A stretch of DNA of 64,000 nucleotides from the NCBI RefSeq assembly GCF_019320115.1, contig NC_089598.1:30895983-30959982 (forward strand). Reading direction: 5' to 3'. A program made the position numbers and the translations under genes. The notes under the pieces are model-generated. The model was not told where the DNA came from. It worked only from the letters and a program-made list of their open reading frames with translations, and did not search any database. This DNA comes from Miscanthus floridulus. Its lineage: Eukaryota > Streptophyta > Magnoliopsida > Poales > Poaceae. Shown piece after piece: positions 37,601 to 50,125 of this stretch. Each line of letters starts with the position of its first letter. Position 1 is the stretch's first letter.

Positions 37601-38037
37601 CCAGCGGCACTCGTTATTATTTCAGCTCTCAAATATTCATTTACCATGCCGACTATTTATATTTTCAAACACGGCTAAAGCACTAAAGTTTGTTACTCGA
37701 TATTTTAACTACAACCAAAATCATACTTCGAATTTTACTTAAGTACTATATACCGGTCATAACTTATTTTTGTTTATAAAAATTGTTGTCATGTTCAATC
37801 CCACAGAACAAGCCATTTGCCATTTACTTGCTAGGCTCATTATCGGACATTCCTAAATATTTGTACGCTCTGCGTGGTTTAACTTGGGTGTTGATTCGAG
37901 TCCACAAAACTGAGTCACCGGATCCACTCATCGCATCAAGTACGTTTTAAAGCAAAAATCTGAGAAACTCGTTTCAAAAATTTTATTAAGGCCTAAATCA
38001 CGGTGTTAAACAAGCACGTAACACCAGGGGTGTTACA
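34651..38037 (-). repeat. Nested element 4, 5' LTR
   Basis: Starts TGTGGTAGAACC and ends GTGTTACA, 3387 bp. It contains the shared hairpin at 35136-35157, an (AT)n run at 36027-36045, the CCGGGGCTTGCC motif near 36116 and a GC-rich island with GGCCCA motifs at about 36870-37130. Small ORFs in the island are low-complexity and not called. Confidence 0.85.
35136..35157 (-). other. Conserved LTR hairpin, nested element 4
   Basis: CTGAGTAC and GTACTCAG enclose the loop TCAATT, 485 bp from the LTR edge. Stem identical to element 1, loop different. Confidence 0.7.
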
Positions 38038-38684
38038 TGATGTGAGCTCTGTCATGGATCATAGTGGTTGTCGTATGCTTGTGTTAGTATCCGCGTCCGA
38101 GGGCTAATGGCGGAGCCTACAACACTATGGAACAAAAGTCAGCGCCTACAACACTGTTCGGGCTCTGTCAGGTCGGAAAGGGCCTAAAGCACCTATTCCA
38201 TTGTATCCTGATAGTACCTTTCTACAGGCATGCAGGGCATGGCCCTCGGTACTGTGGTTGGTTCGAACGTCCTGTCATACCCTGTGCTCGTCCTCATGAA
38301 GGAGCAAAGTGCAGTCATCGAGCGAGGCGGAGCCTGCCCTCAAACATCGAGCGAGGTGGAGCCTGCCCTCAGACATCGGGCAAGGCGAAGACAGCCCTCA
38401 GCCGTTGGGTGAGGCGGAGATAGCCCTTGGACGTCGGGCGAGGCGGAGCTAGCCCTCAGCCGTCGGGCGAGGTGGAGATAGCCCTCGGACGTCGGGCGAG
38501 GCGGAACCTGCCCTCAGCCATCGGGTGAGGCGGAGTCTTAGCCCTTGGGGGTCGGGCAAGGCGAAACCAATCGTCCGTCGTTCGAGCAAGAAATGTAGTA
38601 GCATTCTTGTCTGACCGGAAGCGTCAACATTTGATGGTTTATTAATTCCACCTTATTGAGTTCCCCAGTATTAGGTCCCCAACA
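38038..38684 (-). repeat. Element 3 left LTR, inner part
   Basis: Resumes with TGATGTGAGCTCTG after the nested element and ends GGTCCCCAACA. It holds about 200 bp that the right LTR lacks, plus an expanded 29-bp repeat. Confidence 0.88.
38316..38573 (-). repeat. 29-bp minisatellite in element 3 left LTR, about 8 units plus a partial
   Basis: Units of the form CGTCGGGCGAGGCGGAG followed by NTAGCCCTCAGC or similar are arranged head to tail. The right LTR has about 3 units plus a partial. Confidence 0.85.
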
Positions 38685-39199
38685 GTAGCCCCCGAGCCCT
38701 CGGGTGATTCGGATAGAATCGCTCGGGGGGTATTTTGACTTGCTAGAGGGTGCGTGCGAGTGCACCCGACGGGTGTAGCCCCCGGGTGATTCGGGCAGAA
38801 TCGCCCGTGGGGTATTTCGATTCGCTAGAGGGTGCGCGCAAGCGCTCCCATCGGGTGTAGCCCCTGAGCCCCCAGGTTATTCAGATAGAATCACCCAGGG
38901 GGTAATTTTGGACCCTTCGCGGGTATGGCTATGAGACTTGGTTTTTGTCAACTGGACAATTTAAAGGAAACCCTGGTATCCCATTCGTGGGGATTCGTCT
39001 AGGGTTAGCCTGGTTGGGACTTGATTGCACATCGAGGTTCCCTTGAGGCTTGTGTGCCTGAGTTCCGGCCGCTCGTGGGCCCATCCCTCGTTGGGATGGC
39101 CATCGAGACTATTGGGATGGCCCTTGAACTCCTGGGCCCCAGGAGGCTAGAGAAAATGCTTTTTGACCCATATCCCCTCTGTGGGAAAAGAGCTTTTTG

Positions 39200-42189
39200 A
39201 CCCAGTATTCATCTCCACAACAACCGGGTGAACGAATACCCATCGATGTGTCTGTTGACCTCCTACAAGGGGTGGCATTCACTTTGGTTTTACATCAAGG
39301 ACGACGTTGCCACCCCCTTGCCAGTGTGCTCTGGGTGCATCATCGATGAGGTCCCGGGGTCATGGAAGTGGGGTGTCCCGGACAAAGATAAGAAGAGGAT
39401 CAAGGACCATCTTGTCGCCCTCCAAATTCTAAAGGACAGGGGCATGAAGGGATCGGGGATCATCGGCGCCTACCATATGTGGAGGGTGGCGCCATTGATG
39501 AGCCGTGCGCTTCCCCTATACCTGATGGCGCTCGGGGCATCGCTCGAAAGGACGACGCTTGTTGATGAAGCGCTCCCCCCACCGAAGTGGCACAACACAT
39601 CAAGGAGGCGATGGAGCCTGTGAAGGACAACACCGGCGTTGTCCTTGATTTCGTGTATTCGGTGCCGGGGCATCCCCCAATGCGGCCAGAACTGGGGTTC
39701 ATCGATTTCGTAAGTTGTTTTTTCACGTGTCTCCTTTTTTCTTGAATTCCCAACCCCTTGATGCTGACCTCGAGATAGTGGGACCAGCCATAGAGACTCA
39801 TCCTCGGGGATAGCCCAGCTCCGCTGCCGAACGACCGGATCCTGGCGATAGCGAATCGCACCATGGCCAAGTGGGATAGGAAGACGAGGGAGCTCAAGAA
39901 GAAGAAGATGCTATGGAAGCAGCAAGCACGGGAGTGAGGAGAGGAGATAGGCAATGATGATGATGATGACGATGAGGAGGAGTTTGATGAGGGAGTTACC
40001 GATGTGGAGTGGGATGTCCTGGAGGGTGAGGATTCATTTATAGGCACCCGCTTGCCCACGTAGGGACCCTGCCCGTTCCATGCGGAGGGAAGTGAGTCCG
40101 TGAGGTCGGCAGAGATGGGCCAAACCATTGGCCCACCCTCAGGACTGGTGGGAGTGGGTGGATCAGCCGCCACACCCGGGGTGCTGGTGGAGGACCGGTG
40201 GATGGGGAGAGGCGGATCCGCTGCCGCGCCCCACGAGCTGATGGGGGCGGGCGGATCTGCCACCACGCTTGAGGTACCGACAGAGAGGGGTGGCTCCACC
40301 ACCGTGCCCTCGGAGGCAAGGGGGATGAGCCCCTCTGCTCGGGTGCAGGGGGCTGGCTCGAAGTGACCTGCCCAGACGAGTTGGAGCAGGAATCTGGGGG
40401 TTCGTGCCCAAAACATTCCTACCGCCCAACTATGCCAGCGTAAGTCACCGATTCCTCTATTTTTCCTGTTCTTTTGTTTTGTAGTGCGACCTTATGCCTT
40501 TCAACTCTTGCATAATCTTGTGACGGCGCTGTTCTTTGGCGCCAGCCCCCAAGAAGAGTGTTGCTCTTCAGGCGGAATGGACGTCGTCGTCTGACGTCGC
40601 TCCTGTTTTAGGCAGGAGTGGCACCAATGTTGCGGCCTCATCAGTCGGTCAGGCGCCGCCCGTGGTGGCGCCTATGCCCTCAGTGGGTTAAGCAGGCGCT
40701 GGGGCTAAAGAAGCGCCTTCGAGGGTCACCGAGCAGACGACGGCGGAGGTGACTCCGCCGCCTACATTGGAGCGGACGGAGCCGCCAATTGTGCCTGTGG
40801 TGCCTTCTGTGGTGGGCGCGGCACCGCAAACCAAGGCCCCGGCATCGCAAGCGGGGGTGACCATGACTGTGAAAGGCCAGGCATAGCCGAACGTAGTCGT
40901 GGTCGTGTCCGACAGAGCGGCACAATCCGTGCCACCAGCGGCCCAGGCGGCGGCGCCTGAGGTGGGCCGGACGGAGGGGGACACAGCCGGAGGGTCCCCA
41001 GTCGTCGTGGCGATGGTGGAGAGGATCAGAAGGGGGTCACCCGTGTGGAGTGAGCCACCGCTCTAGTGGATGGATCCATAGGACCCAACATCGACTCTCT
41101 TCTCGCTCGATGATGCTACTGAGAGCAGGGAGTGGGAGAGTCTCGACATTGGGTTCTCAGCCACGATGGATGCCTTGAGCTAGGCTAGGGGCATCCTACG
41201 TGACGTCATAGTTCCCACTGACTGGGTATCCGCTTGATCTTCCCTCTCGCTCTCTTCTTTTCTTGATGTATTCTTGTATTTTCATATTTTTATACTGGTC
41301 TTCTTTTTAGTCCCTTATTGCTCGTAGCTGGGGGAAATCCCGGTTCCTCCATGAGCAGAAGGCGGAATGGGACCGCCTCACCGAGGAGGCCCGACTATGT
41401 GGAGATGTGAGCGCCCAGCTTGCTGCCGCCCAATAGCAGGAAGCCGAGGCGCATCGGGATGCATAGGAGATCCATGGGATGTTCCATTATCTATCGGCGA
41501 GGGTGCAGCAAGACGAGGAGGCGGCCGCTAGGGTCCGAAAGGAGCATGACGAGCTGCTCCAGAAGGATGCCAAGGCCACCGAGCAGGCCGTCGACCTCCT
41601 GGCTGAGCTGGAGATAGAGCGGGATCTCAAGCTGAGAGCCGAGGAAAGGTCTGCGGCCCTACAGCAGAGGGCAAATTAGGACACTGAGGAGATCGCCTGG
41701 CTACGCAGGGAGCGAGACGAGCTGCACTAGATTGTAGAAAAACTTCGTTCGGATCTTAGAACCATGGTGACCCAAAGGTTGTAGGCTGAGAGCATCTCTG
41801 CCGGGCTAGGCACGGAGCTTGCCAAGGTGCGGGGGATTCCTCAGGCTGAGAGTGATGAGCATGATCTTTTGCACGCCGCCGTTGGGGTGGTCTTTGATGA
41901 CCTGGGGGTGGCCTGGCCGGAGGAAACCGGCTCACTTGCAGCGCATGTCGTGGATATCACGGCGTAGGTGCGCTAGCTTGAGGAGAACGCCTTTCATGCC
42001 AGGATCACCCAAGCCTTTGCCGTTGCCCGCTCTCATTATGATCAGGAAGTTAACTTGGAGGTAATGAGACTCGGCTTCGCGCCAGGCTATGAAAACTTCG
42101 AGCTGGATGAGATTGAGAAGGCGGTGACTCCCATTGCATGGAACCTAGCGAATAGGCTGAAAAACATAGTTCTCCCTCTGAGGAAGTAG
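39200..42189 (+). pseudogene. Antisense gene (aORF) of element 3
   Basis: The open block 39228-39623 contains NEYPSMCLLTSYKGWHSLWF, KWGVPDKDKKRIKDHLVALQ and GIIGAYHMWRVAPLMSRALP, text that I associate with the plant family named putative gypsy-type transposon (Pfam PF04195, from memory). A GTAAGT donor at 39710 and an AG at 39777-39778 suggest a 69-bp intron. Later exons give a charged coiled-coil part (41460-41700, QDEEAAARVRKEHDELLQKD) and a C-terminal ARSHYDQEVNLEVMRLGFAPGYENFELDEIEKAVTP ending at TAG 42187-42189. Several in-frame stops and a frame change near 39608 show that it is dead. It lies between integrase and the 3' LTR, antisense, as in element 2. Confidence 0.65.
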
Positions 42190-45100
42190 TTAGTTGAAAT
42201 AAGTTTGATAAACATTTATCTATAATATGTGGACAAGTGTCGGTGCTTTTTGTGTCCGAAAATAGTTTCATAATTTTGTTTTGTAATTTTGATCTTACTT
42301 TCTTCCCTTTTGCATTCGAGAAAAAAGGTTTATGTGATCCGATCTTTCCATTCGTTAAGACTGTAGGGCCCGAGGTGTATAAGAGGAATTTTTGATTGTG
42401 CTGGTGAGCAAAGTTACCGTAGCCGTCGGAGCGTGGGCTTTTTGCAGTCTTACTAGGCGTGCTCATTTATCTGTTCCCAGAAACCTTGCCGCCAGTCTCG
42501 ACGCGAGGAAAAGGTCTGATGCAATGACTGTTTCAAAAAAAGGAGGTATTCGTACCTTTATCAGCCCCCGAGTGAGATCCGATCCCTTGCGGTCGCTGGG
42601 GCTGGGTGTTACTAGAGACCAGAGCTAGGGTAGCGAACTTACTCTTGTATTCACATGTACCCCTTACTTAGGATCTTGGCGACCGTTCCATGACCGTGCG
42701 TTTGGTCTCATTGCTGGCCTAGCCTTCCCCGAGCCCCCGTGCGTGGTGGGGGTTCAGTCAAGGGTCGGCTTGTTTTGTGATTGTTGCCCCATCCGTGGTT
42801 TCCGCAATTGGAGGGGTTGAGGCGACGTCACTTGCCTCGATGGCTCGAGTGACGTGCCTGATGGGCTCGCTAACGGGAATGTTCGAACGGAATCCGATCC
42901 TGTTGCTTTGCGGCCGGGTCAGCAAAGCCCTCGGGTGGCGTTTCGTTGCTCCTTGACCTGCCTTCCAACAGACTCCCCCCTCAACGGGGATTCTATGGGC
43001 TTGGCTAAAGGCTGGATTGAACTAGAAGGTGGAGATGACCCTATCTGCCTCAATGCGGGTTGGGCAATGGATGCTGAGGCTCACCTGTGTTTTCTCCCCT
43101 GGCTCTTGTCTAACGCAAGGCGGCCTCGGACCCTTCATGGGTCAGCCATCGAACCTTGGTATCTCGATCTCAGATCGAGCAGCTCGAGCCCCCGAGCCCC
43201 TTAAGGTCTGATAGGGGTTAGCTGTGTTTTGTGCGTCACCCCGTCCTCGGTTTTCGCAACCAGAGGGGCTGAGTTGTCGACACTTGCCTCGACGGCTCGA
43301 GTGTCGCGCTCAATGAGCTCGCTGATGGGTATGTTCGTGTGGAATCTGGGTCCATCATTCGCTGACGGGGTCAGCAGAGCCCTCATGTGGCATTCCACTA
43401 CTTCTTAACCCGCCTCCCGACAGATGCCCGAGCCGTTCGATAGGCTCGAGTGGCCCGTTGGCCTCTCCTCGATGGAGATTTTGTGGGTTTGGGTTGAGGT
43501 TAGAATCAAACAAGAAAGGTCGAGATGTCCCTGTCCGCTTTTGAGCGGGGTTGGGCAAGGCCACTAGGGCTCCTCTCGGGTTTTCTCCCCTGGCTCTATT
43601 TGACACAAGGTGGCCTCGAGCCCTTTGCGGGCCGGCCTTCGAACCTCGGTCATTTGCCGCTCATATCGAATGAGGCGGGCGCCGCTTCGTGGCGCAACAC
43701 GAAGCATTTGAGATGTGACGATCGCATTTGCAACGTTTGGATGTATGGGTTTAGTGTACGATTTAATCAAAACAAGAGCGAGGGTCGGTAGTGTTACCTT
43801 GGTGGTATGAGCGGCGATAGGCTCTTACCAGACATGCTCGTGTGGGGTTCAAGTCCGACGTTCACAATGGGGCTGGCGTGACCTGCACGAGCAGCACAAT
43901 TTTTTCATTTTGGTCTCTCGGTGGTGATTTGAGCCGTTCGATTGACTTTAAGCGACCTGATAGCTTCTCCTTGAAGGAGATTCTACAGGCGGACCCCTCC
44001 GAACCCTTCTCGAGAAGGCAGATGCAAAAGCTTGGGGTACGGGGAACTGTGAATTCGATTATGTGGTGAACAAAAACACCGTAGCCGCCGGGGCGTAGGG
44101 TCTAGCGGTTCGTCTAGTTTTACTCAAAGTCTTACACCCGCACCCTGTGTCTTTGGTTTTTCAATGTAAGGAGGGGTTAGGCGGTGAGGATGTCTAAACA
44201 AGTAGACACTCTCTGCTGCCCCCGAGCGATGTCTGTGCCCCTGCCGTTGCTGAGGTCGGAAGCTCGGTAATGAAATTAACACGCAAAGTAAGTGAACAGA
44301 GGTGCTTATCTTTCAGCGGTCGTTCATTTGCCGTTTTACCTGGGCCATCCGATTGACCCCGGAGGCCCGTTGGCCCCCCTGGACGGGGGTTCTGTCGTTG
44401 GGTCATTCCATGGTCCTGCCTAGGGAAGCAGAGAGTCGCCTGCATGTGGGTGCACCCTGATTCTCATGCTCGGCGCGCGGTAGTGGTGCGCCATGCCCAG
44501 GCAATATCCTGTTTGACCAGGCGACGTCTCATCGACTAGAGCACGTCCTATCGGTCCAGGCGCGTCCCCTCAGGTTCCTGTCAGCATCGATTTCCCATCT
44601 GCATTGAATAGGGGAAGGAAGAGAGTTTTTCGTCCCAACCTTTTGCCTTTCCGCAGTTGCTGCTCTTCTTCCTTAAATAGGGAGGGGGAGGGGAGCTCTC
44701 GTCCCATTCCTTTGCCTGTTCCTGAGCCGCTACCTCTCCTCCTTTCTCCTAAGTGAGAGAGGGTAATACAAGTGGGAGGAAAACTCACAGATCCATTTAT
44801 GAATCCAGAGCGTGATGTCAAGCTAGAGGTCATCCAGCGTAGATGAGATGGTGTCGGCTGCCTTCGCTGAGAAGGGGCCACCTTCGCAGAAGGAGGGGGT
44901 GCACTGGAGGGTGCTGAGCGTCATCAGCTTTGCTGTCGTTCGTGGCGGCCTTTCTTCGGTGGGAAACGCCCCCCGCTGAGATGCCGTTGTCAGGGTTGCG
45001 ACTGATCATGGTGGCGTAGTCCTTGTATGCCCGGCATAGGTGCCGTTGTCAGGGTTGTGGCTGATCATGATGGCATAGTCCCTGGACACCCCGGCGAGGG

Positions 45101-45803
45101 CACCACAGTCGCCGACATGGTGCTCGACGCTATAGATGATGGCACTCTCGAGGATCCCACGGAGTGGTAGGACGTCGCCGACGGAGAGCGTAGCGCGGCG
45201 ACCGTAGTAGTGCTCATAGTAGGTCTGATCAGAAACTGTAATTGAATAAGTTGTGGGAGAGCCCCCGAGTGAACAGTCTTTTGTATTTATGAATAATTAG
45301 TCCTTTTTGTGATGAAATCACTTTGTAAGCAATGAATTCGTGCAAAAAATGAACAAGTTTTCAACTTTCGTTACGGCAAATAGCTTTTCAGCTCTTCTCC
45401 CTCTTTTCGTAGAAAAGGTTTGGTACCTTCCGACCCTTCCCATAGTTAAGGTCACAAAAAACTTGGAGTGTGGGTGAATCAATTCTGATCACGCTAGTGA
45501 GAAAGGAGGCCGTAGCCACTAGGGCATGGGTTTCCCGTAGTCCTACAAGTTATACTCAGATTTTGTTCCCAAAATCCTAGCCCTTAGGACTTGCCAAGAG
45601 AAAAGAGGGAAGATATAGAGAATGTTTGCAAAGATAACACAGGGAGTGTTTGCAAAATAAACGTACTTATATCAGCCCCTGAGTGAGCTCTGACCCCTTG
45701 CACTTTGCAGGGGTCGGATGTCACTAAAGATCGGGGATTTTTTATGACAAAAACTGACAAGAGAAGGTATGCATTTATTTAAGGGTAAAAACAATGTAGC
45801 TGC
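42190..45803 (-). other. Element 3 non-coding region between aORF and integrase
   Basis: No frame with recognisable content. It includes the tandem duplication 42775-43660 and, further on, a similar but weaker block near 43925-44020. Phrases such as GCCCCCGAGTGAGCTCTGA (near 42568, 45673) recur through the region, so much of it looks like decayed duplicates. Confidence 0.5.
42775..43660 (-). repeat. Diverged tandem duplication, unit about 440 bp, in element 3
   Basis: About 42775-43200 and 43215-43660 share ordered phrases: GGTTTTCGCAACCAGAGGGG-like, CACTTGCCTCGAYGGCTCGAG, TTTTCTCCCCTGGCTCT and the GCGGCCTCGRRCCCTT block. Similarity is moderate. Confidence 0.6.
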
Positions 45804-46770
45804 TCAATGTTCCAGGCGTTGGTGAAGACCTCGCCATTGATGGTTTTCAACTTGTAGGCACTTGGTAGGAGTACTTCTACGATGACATAAGGCCCCTCCT
45901 AGGGCGGGAGAGCTTGTGACGGTCCTTGTTGCTCTACACGAGGTGGAAAACCAGGTCCCCGACGTTGAAGGCTCGGTCACGCACCCGTCGGCTGTGGTAC
46001 CGTCATAGTGCCTGTTGGTACTTGGCCGAAGGGAGGAGGGCGATGTCATGGGCTTTGTCTAGCTGGTCCATTGCATCTTCACGGGATGCCTCAGCTCCCT
46101 ATTTGTTGTATGCTCTGATTCAAGGTGCTCCATGGTTGAGGTCGGTTGGGAGGACGGCCTCGGAACCATAGACCATGAAGAAAGGCATGTAGCCGGTGGC
46201 CTGGCTAGGAGTTGTCCTTAGTCTCCAGAGCACCACAGGGAGCTTGACGACCCAGCGTGCTCCAAACTTGTTCAACCGGTTGAAGATCCTAGGCTTGAGG
46301 CCCTGTAGGAGCATGCCGTTTGCGCGCTCGACCTGCCCGTTCATTCGGGGGTGTGCGATGGCGGCCCAATCGACCCGGATGTGTCGTTCATCACAGAATC
46401 AAAGGAATTTCTTGCTGGTGAACTGTGTGCCATTGTCCATGATGATGGAGTTTGGTACTCCAAAACGATGGATGATGTCGAGGAAGAACAACACGGCTTG
46501 TTCGGACTTGATCACAGAGATCAGCCGAGCTTCGATCCATTTTGAGAACTTGTCTATGGTGATAAGCAAGTGGGTGTAACCCCCGGGCACCTTCTTGAGA
46601 GGCCCAACCAGGTCAAGCCCCCAGATCATGAAGGGCCACGTGATGGGGATCATCTGGAGTGCCTAGGCCCGGAGGTGAGTTTGCCGAGCGTAGTATTAGC
46701 ACCCTTCATAGGTGCGTACGATCTGCTCGGCGTCGTCTACTGTAGTGGGCCAGTAGAAGCCCTATCGAAA
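45804..46770 (-). pseudogene. Element 3 integrase
   Basis: Reading leftwards: the YWPTTVDDAEQIVRTYEGC zinc-region end, then MIWGLDLVGPL (first catalytic D), FGVPNSIIMDNGTQF (second D), a stop at 46399, MNGQVERANGMLLQGLK (catalytic E), and VYGSEAVLPTDL. The C-terminal part 45804-46049 is in another frame. All three acidic residues are present, but at least three stops break the frame. Confidence 0.8.
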
Positions 46771-47099
46771 TGTGTTCCCAACCAAGGTTCTAGGCGCGGC
46801 ATGGTGACCGCAGACCCCACCGTGGATATCGCTCAGCAGAAGCTTCCCCTGTTCGATGGGGATATAGAGCTGCAAGATCCCCGATGTGGCTCCATTTCTA
46901 GAGTTTGCCCTCTACAAGAACGAAGGACTTGGCACGACGTGCGAGCCATCGAGCTTTCGTCTTGTCCGTCGGCAGTGTGTCACAGAGAAGGTAGTCGAGG
47001 TAGAGTGTTCTCCAGTCATTCCAAGGGTCGAGCTCTGTCGCTGGATCCTCTTCAAGCTCCATGACCTTGGGGCCAAATGGAGCCATCGGTTGGTTAGCC

Positions 47100-48117
47100 C
47101 CCAGGGCTAGATCAGATGGGCTATCATCGGCCCGCTCTAACCCTTCATAGCGCACCGAGGGTTTGTGTTGGTCGCTGGCGAAGATGCCTGTTGGCACCGG
47201 CTCTCGAACAGACACCACTTTTGCAAGTGCGTTGGCCGCTTCGTTGAGGCGCCTTGGGATGTGATTGAGTTCGAGGCCGTCGAATTTGTCCTCGATCCGT
47301 TAGACTTCTTGGTAGTACGCAGCCATCTTGGCATTGTGGCAGCTCGACTCCTTCATGACTTGGTTAATGACCAGCTAGGAGTCGCTCCGGATGTCGAGGC
47401 ATCGGATGCCCAACTCGATGGCGCTCGTAGGCCATTGAAGAGTGCTTCATACTCAGCCACATTATTTGATGATGGAAAATGGAGTTGAACCATGTACCTC
47501 ATGCGGACCCCGAGGGGTGATACGAAGACTAGCCCTACACCGGCACCCTTCTTCATCAGCGACCCATTGAAGTACATCATCCAGTACTCTTGATCGATGA
47601 CCGCCGGTGGTGTTTGGACCTCGGTCCATTCTGCAATGAAGTCAGCCAACACCTGGGATTTGATCGCTGTTCGGGAGGCATACGTGATGCCTTGATCCAT
47701 CAACTCGAGTGCCCACTCTGTGTTTCTTCCCATGGCATTCTGGCTCTGGACGACCTCACCGAGGGGGAACGATGTCACGACCATCACGGGGTGCGACTCA
47801 AAGTAGTGGCATAGCTTCCTCTTGGTGATGAGGATGGCATATAGGAGCTTCTGGATTTGGGAGTAGCGGGTCTTGGAGTCAGATAGTACTTCACAGATGA
47901 AGTACACAGGGCGTTGCACCTTGAGGGCGTGCCCCTCTTCCTCCCGTTCTACTACCAGGGTGGCGCTGACCACTTTCATGGTGGCCACTATGTATAGCAG
48001 GAGGGATTCTCCATCGCTTGGAGGAACTAGGATCGAGGGCCTTGTCAGAAGCAGTTTGACCATGTCAAGTGCCTCCTGGGCCTCGGACGTCCATTCAAAG
48101 CGGTTGGCTTTCTTCAA
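47100..48117 (-). pseudogene. Element 3 RNase H domains
   Basis: The open block 47353-48117 begins with the RT connection (FEWTSEAQEALDMVKLLLTR), continues through the first RNase H (LLYIVATMKVVSATLVVERE, KRKLCHYFESHPVMVVTS) and the second RNase H-like block (EYWMMYFNGSLMKKGAGVGL, VAEYEALFNGLR). Tat elements carry two such domains. The frame shifts near 47420. Confidence 0.8.
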
Positions 48118-48138
48118 GAGTCGATAAAGGGGGAGACC

Positions 48139-49000
48139 TCATTCGCCAAGGTGCGAGATGAATCGGCTGAGGGCAGCAAGGCACCCTGTGATCCGCTGAA
48201 CCCCCTTTATGTTCTGAATCAGGCCCATCCTTGTGATGGCTAAAATCTTCTCTGGGTTGGCTTCGATGCCACGCTCAGAGACAATGGAGCCGAGCAGCAT
48301 GCCCCTCAGGACCCCAAAAACACACTTCTCGAGATTGAGTTTGATGCCATTCATCCAGAGTTTCTCAAAGGTTTGCTCAAGATCGTCAACGAGGTGGTCA
48401 ACCCATTTGGACATAACTATGATGTCATCAACGTAGGCCTCAACGGTCCGCCCAATGAGGTCCTTGAAGCATCTAAGCATACAGCACTGGTATGTAACCC
48501 CAGCGTTCTTCAGTCTGAACGGCATTGAAACATAGCAGAACGATCCGAAGGGGGTGATGAAAGACATCGCGAGCTGGTCGGACTCTTTCATCACGATTTG
48601 ATGGTAGCTGGAGTACGCATCAAGGAAGCAGAGGGTTTCGCACCCTGAGGTAGAGTCGACTATTTGGTCTATGCGCGGCAAAGGAAATGGATCCTTTGGG
48701 CATGCTTTGTTGAGGCTCGTATAGTCAACACACATCCTCCATTTCCCACTTTTCTTTTGTACGAGAACGAGATTAGCTAACCACTCTGGGTGGTGTACTT
48801 CCCTGATGAATCCGGCGGCCGAGAGTTTTGCTATCTCTTCACCGATGGCCCTGCGCTTTTTCCTCGTTGAAGCGATGTAGGCGTTGCTTCACCAGCTTGG
48901 AGCCCGGATGGATTTTCAAGGTATGCTCAGTGACCTTCCTTGGAATACCTGGCATGTCCGAGGGTTTCCACACAAAGATGTCTTTGTTGCCGCGGAGGAA
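48139..49000 (-). pseudogene. Element 3 reverse transcriptase
   Basis: The block contains CVDYTSLNKACPKDPFPLPR, CFLDAYSSYHQIVM, the catalytic VEAYVDDIIVMSK and LEKCVFGVLRGMLLG. Upstream the same strand gives EVHHPEWLANLVLVQKKSGK. Motifs are of the Tat type. The frame ends at 48139, separated from RNase H by a short break. Confidence 0.85.
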
Positions 49001-49077
49001 GTCGATGAGCGCACTTTTCTATCCGGAGGAAATTGTGGTACCAATGCATACTGTTTTACCCTCGGAGCTGCTGGGAT

Positions 49078-49660
49078 CTATGAGGACTTCTTTGAAGCCC
49101 TCTGCTGATTTGAATGACCCGGTTGATTTCTTCGCGTCAGGCACTTATTCGGAGACCCCCTCCTTGAGGGCCATGAGTTCCTCGGAGGCGATGATTGTTG
49201 TGGCATGGCCACAGCACTCGACCTCGCACTCGTAGGCCTACTGGAAGGAGGTGTCAACGGTGATGACCCCATGGGGGCCGACATCTTCATCTTGAGGTAT
49301 GTATAGTTGGGGACGACCATGAACTTCGCGTAGCATGGACGTCCCAGGATGGCGTGGAAAGTTCCGAGGAACCCAACCACCTCGAAGGTGAGGGTCTCAG
49401 TCCTATAATTGAACTAATCCCCGAAGGTGATGGGCAGGTCGATCTGCCCCAGTGGCATGGCCTGTTTCCCGGGCACGATGCCGTGAAAAGGCGCTCAGGT
49501 TGGGTGGAGGTTCGTCCGGTCGACGCCCATCTCGTCAAGCGTCCTAGCGTACATGATGTTGAGGCCACTGCCTCCGTCCATTAGTACTTTGGTGACTCGC
49601 TTTGGGCCAATGAATGGGTCGACCACAAGCGGATACCTCCCCAGGTGTGGGACAGGATCC
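49078..49660 (-). pseudogene. Element 3 protease region
   Basis: The frame of 49495-50052 includes VTKVLMDGGSGLNIMYARTL, the Tat-type protease motif DGGS in place of DSGA. The end of the domain, GFLGTFHAILGRPCYAKFMV, is in another frame (49078-49380). At least one frame change lies between them. Confidence 0.75.
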
Positions 49661-50100
49661 GGATGGTCGGTCTGATCGAAGGTTATGGCAGACTCGGACA
49701 ACCGGAGGAAGGGAGGTGTGGCCGGTTGGGCCGTGTAGACTTCGCGGCATGTGACCTTCTGACGGTGTTTGGGGCCATAGGCCGCTGATCCTCCTAAGAT
49801 CATAAGGCAGTCGTCCAGCGTTGGAAAGCCATCGTCCTTCTCCTCGGCGTTGCCCATAGTGGGGGTAGGTTCCTTCCCCTGCTCCCCTTTGTTGGAGCAT
49901 CCGGACAAGAACCACCGCATGAGACTGCAGTCCTTGAGCAGATGCTTAATAGGAAAGGCGTGGTTTGGGCAAGGCCCCTCAAGTAATTTTTTGAAGTGGT
50001 TCGGAGTGCCCTCTGTGGGCTTCCGACCACCCTTGCGGTCAGTAGCGGCCACGAGTGAGTCCTCGCGCCATGTAGACTTGCGTGGTGTAGAGCACGCATA
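49661..50100 (-). pseudogene. Element 3 gag, C-terminal part
   Basis: Continuous with the protease frame: MAATDRKGGRKPTEGTPNHF then CPNHAFPIKHLLKDC, a zinc-like region of this lineage. The capsid segment that should precede it is missing. Confidence 0.65.
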
Positions 50101-50125
50101 ACCGAGACAACGAGCTTTCCGCCTG

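Larger units (their letters stand above)
31630..38037 (-). mobile_element. Nested element 4: non-autonomous LTR retrotransposon with an unrecognised ORF
   Basis: Starts TGTGGCAGAAC, ends GTGTTACA, target duplication TGATG (31625-31629 and 38038-38042). A second copy of the start (TGTGGTAGAACC) at 34651, preceded on the - strand by a tRNA-iMet primer site, marks the 5' LTR as 34651-38037. The 3' LTR is only about 386 bp long (31630-32015), where similarity stops abruptly. No protease, RT or integrase is visible; the internal 2.6 kb holds one protein-like frame at 33100-33873. LTR layout (shared hairpin, GC-rich GGCCCA island, CCGGGGCTTGCC motif, GTGTTACA end) resembles element 1, which may have supplied the proteins (inference). 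Confidence 0.85.

Noticed and set aside
38316..38573. Regularly spaced 29-bp repeats that look like a CRISPR array
   Set aside because: The units are head to tail without unique spacers, lie in a plant LTR, and vary like a minisatellite.
39460..40416. 318-codon - strand ORF rich in Pro and Ser
   Set aside because: It is a low-complexity shadow of the + strand antisense gene of element 3, without motifs.
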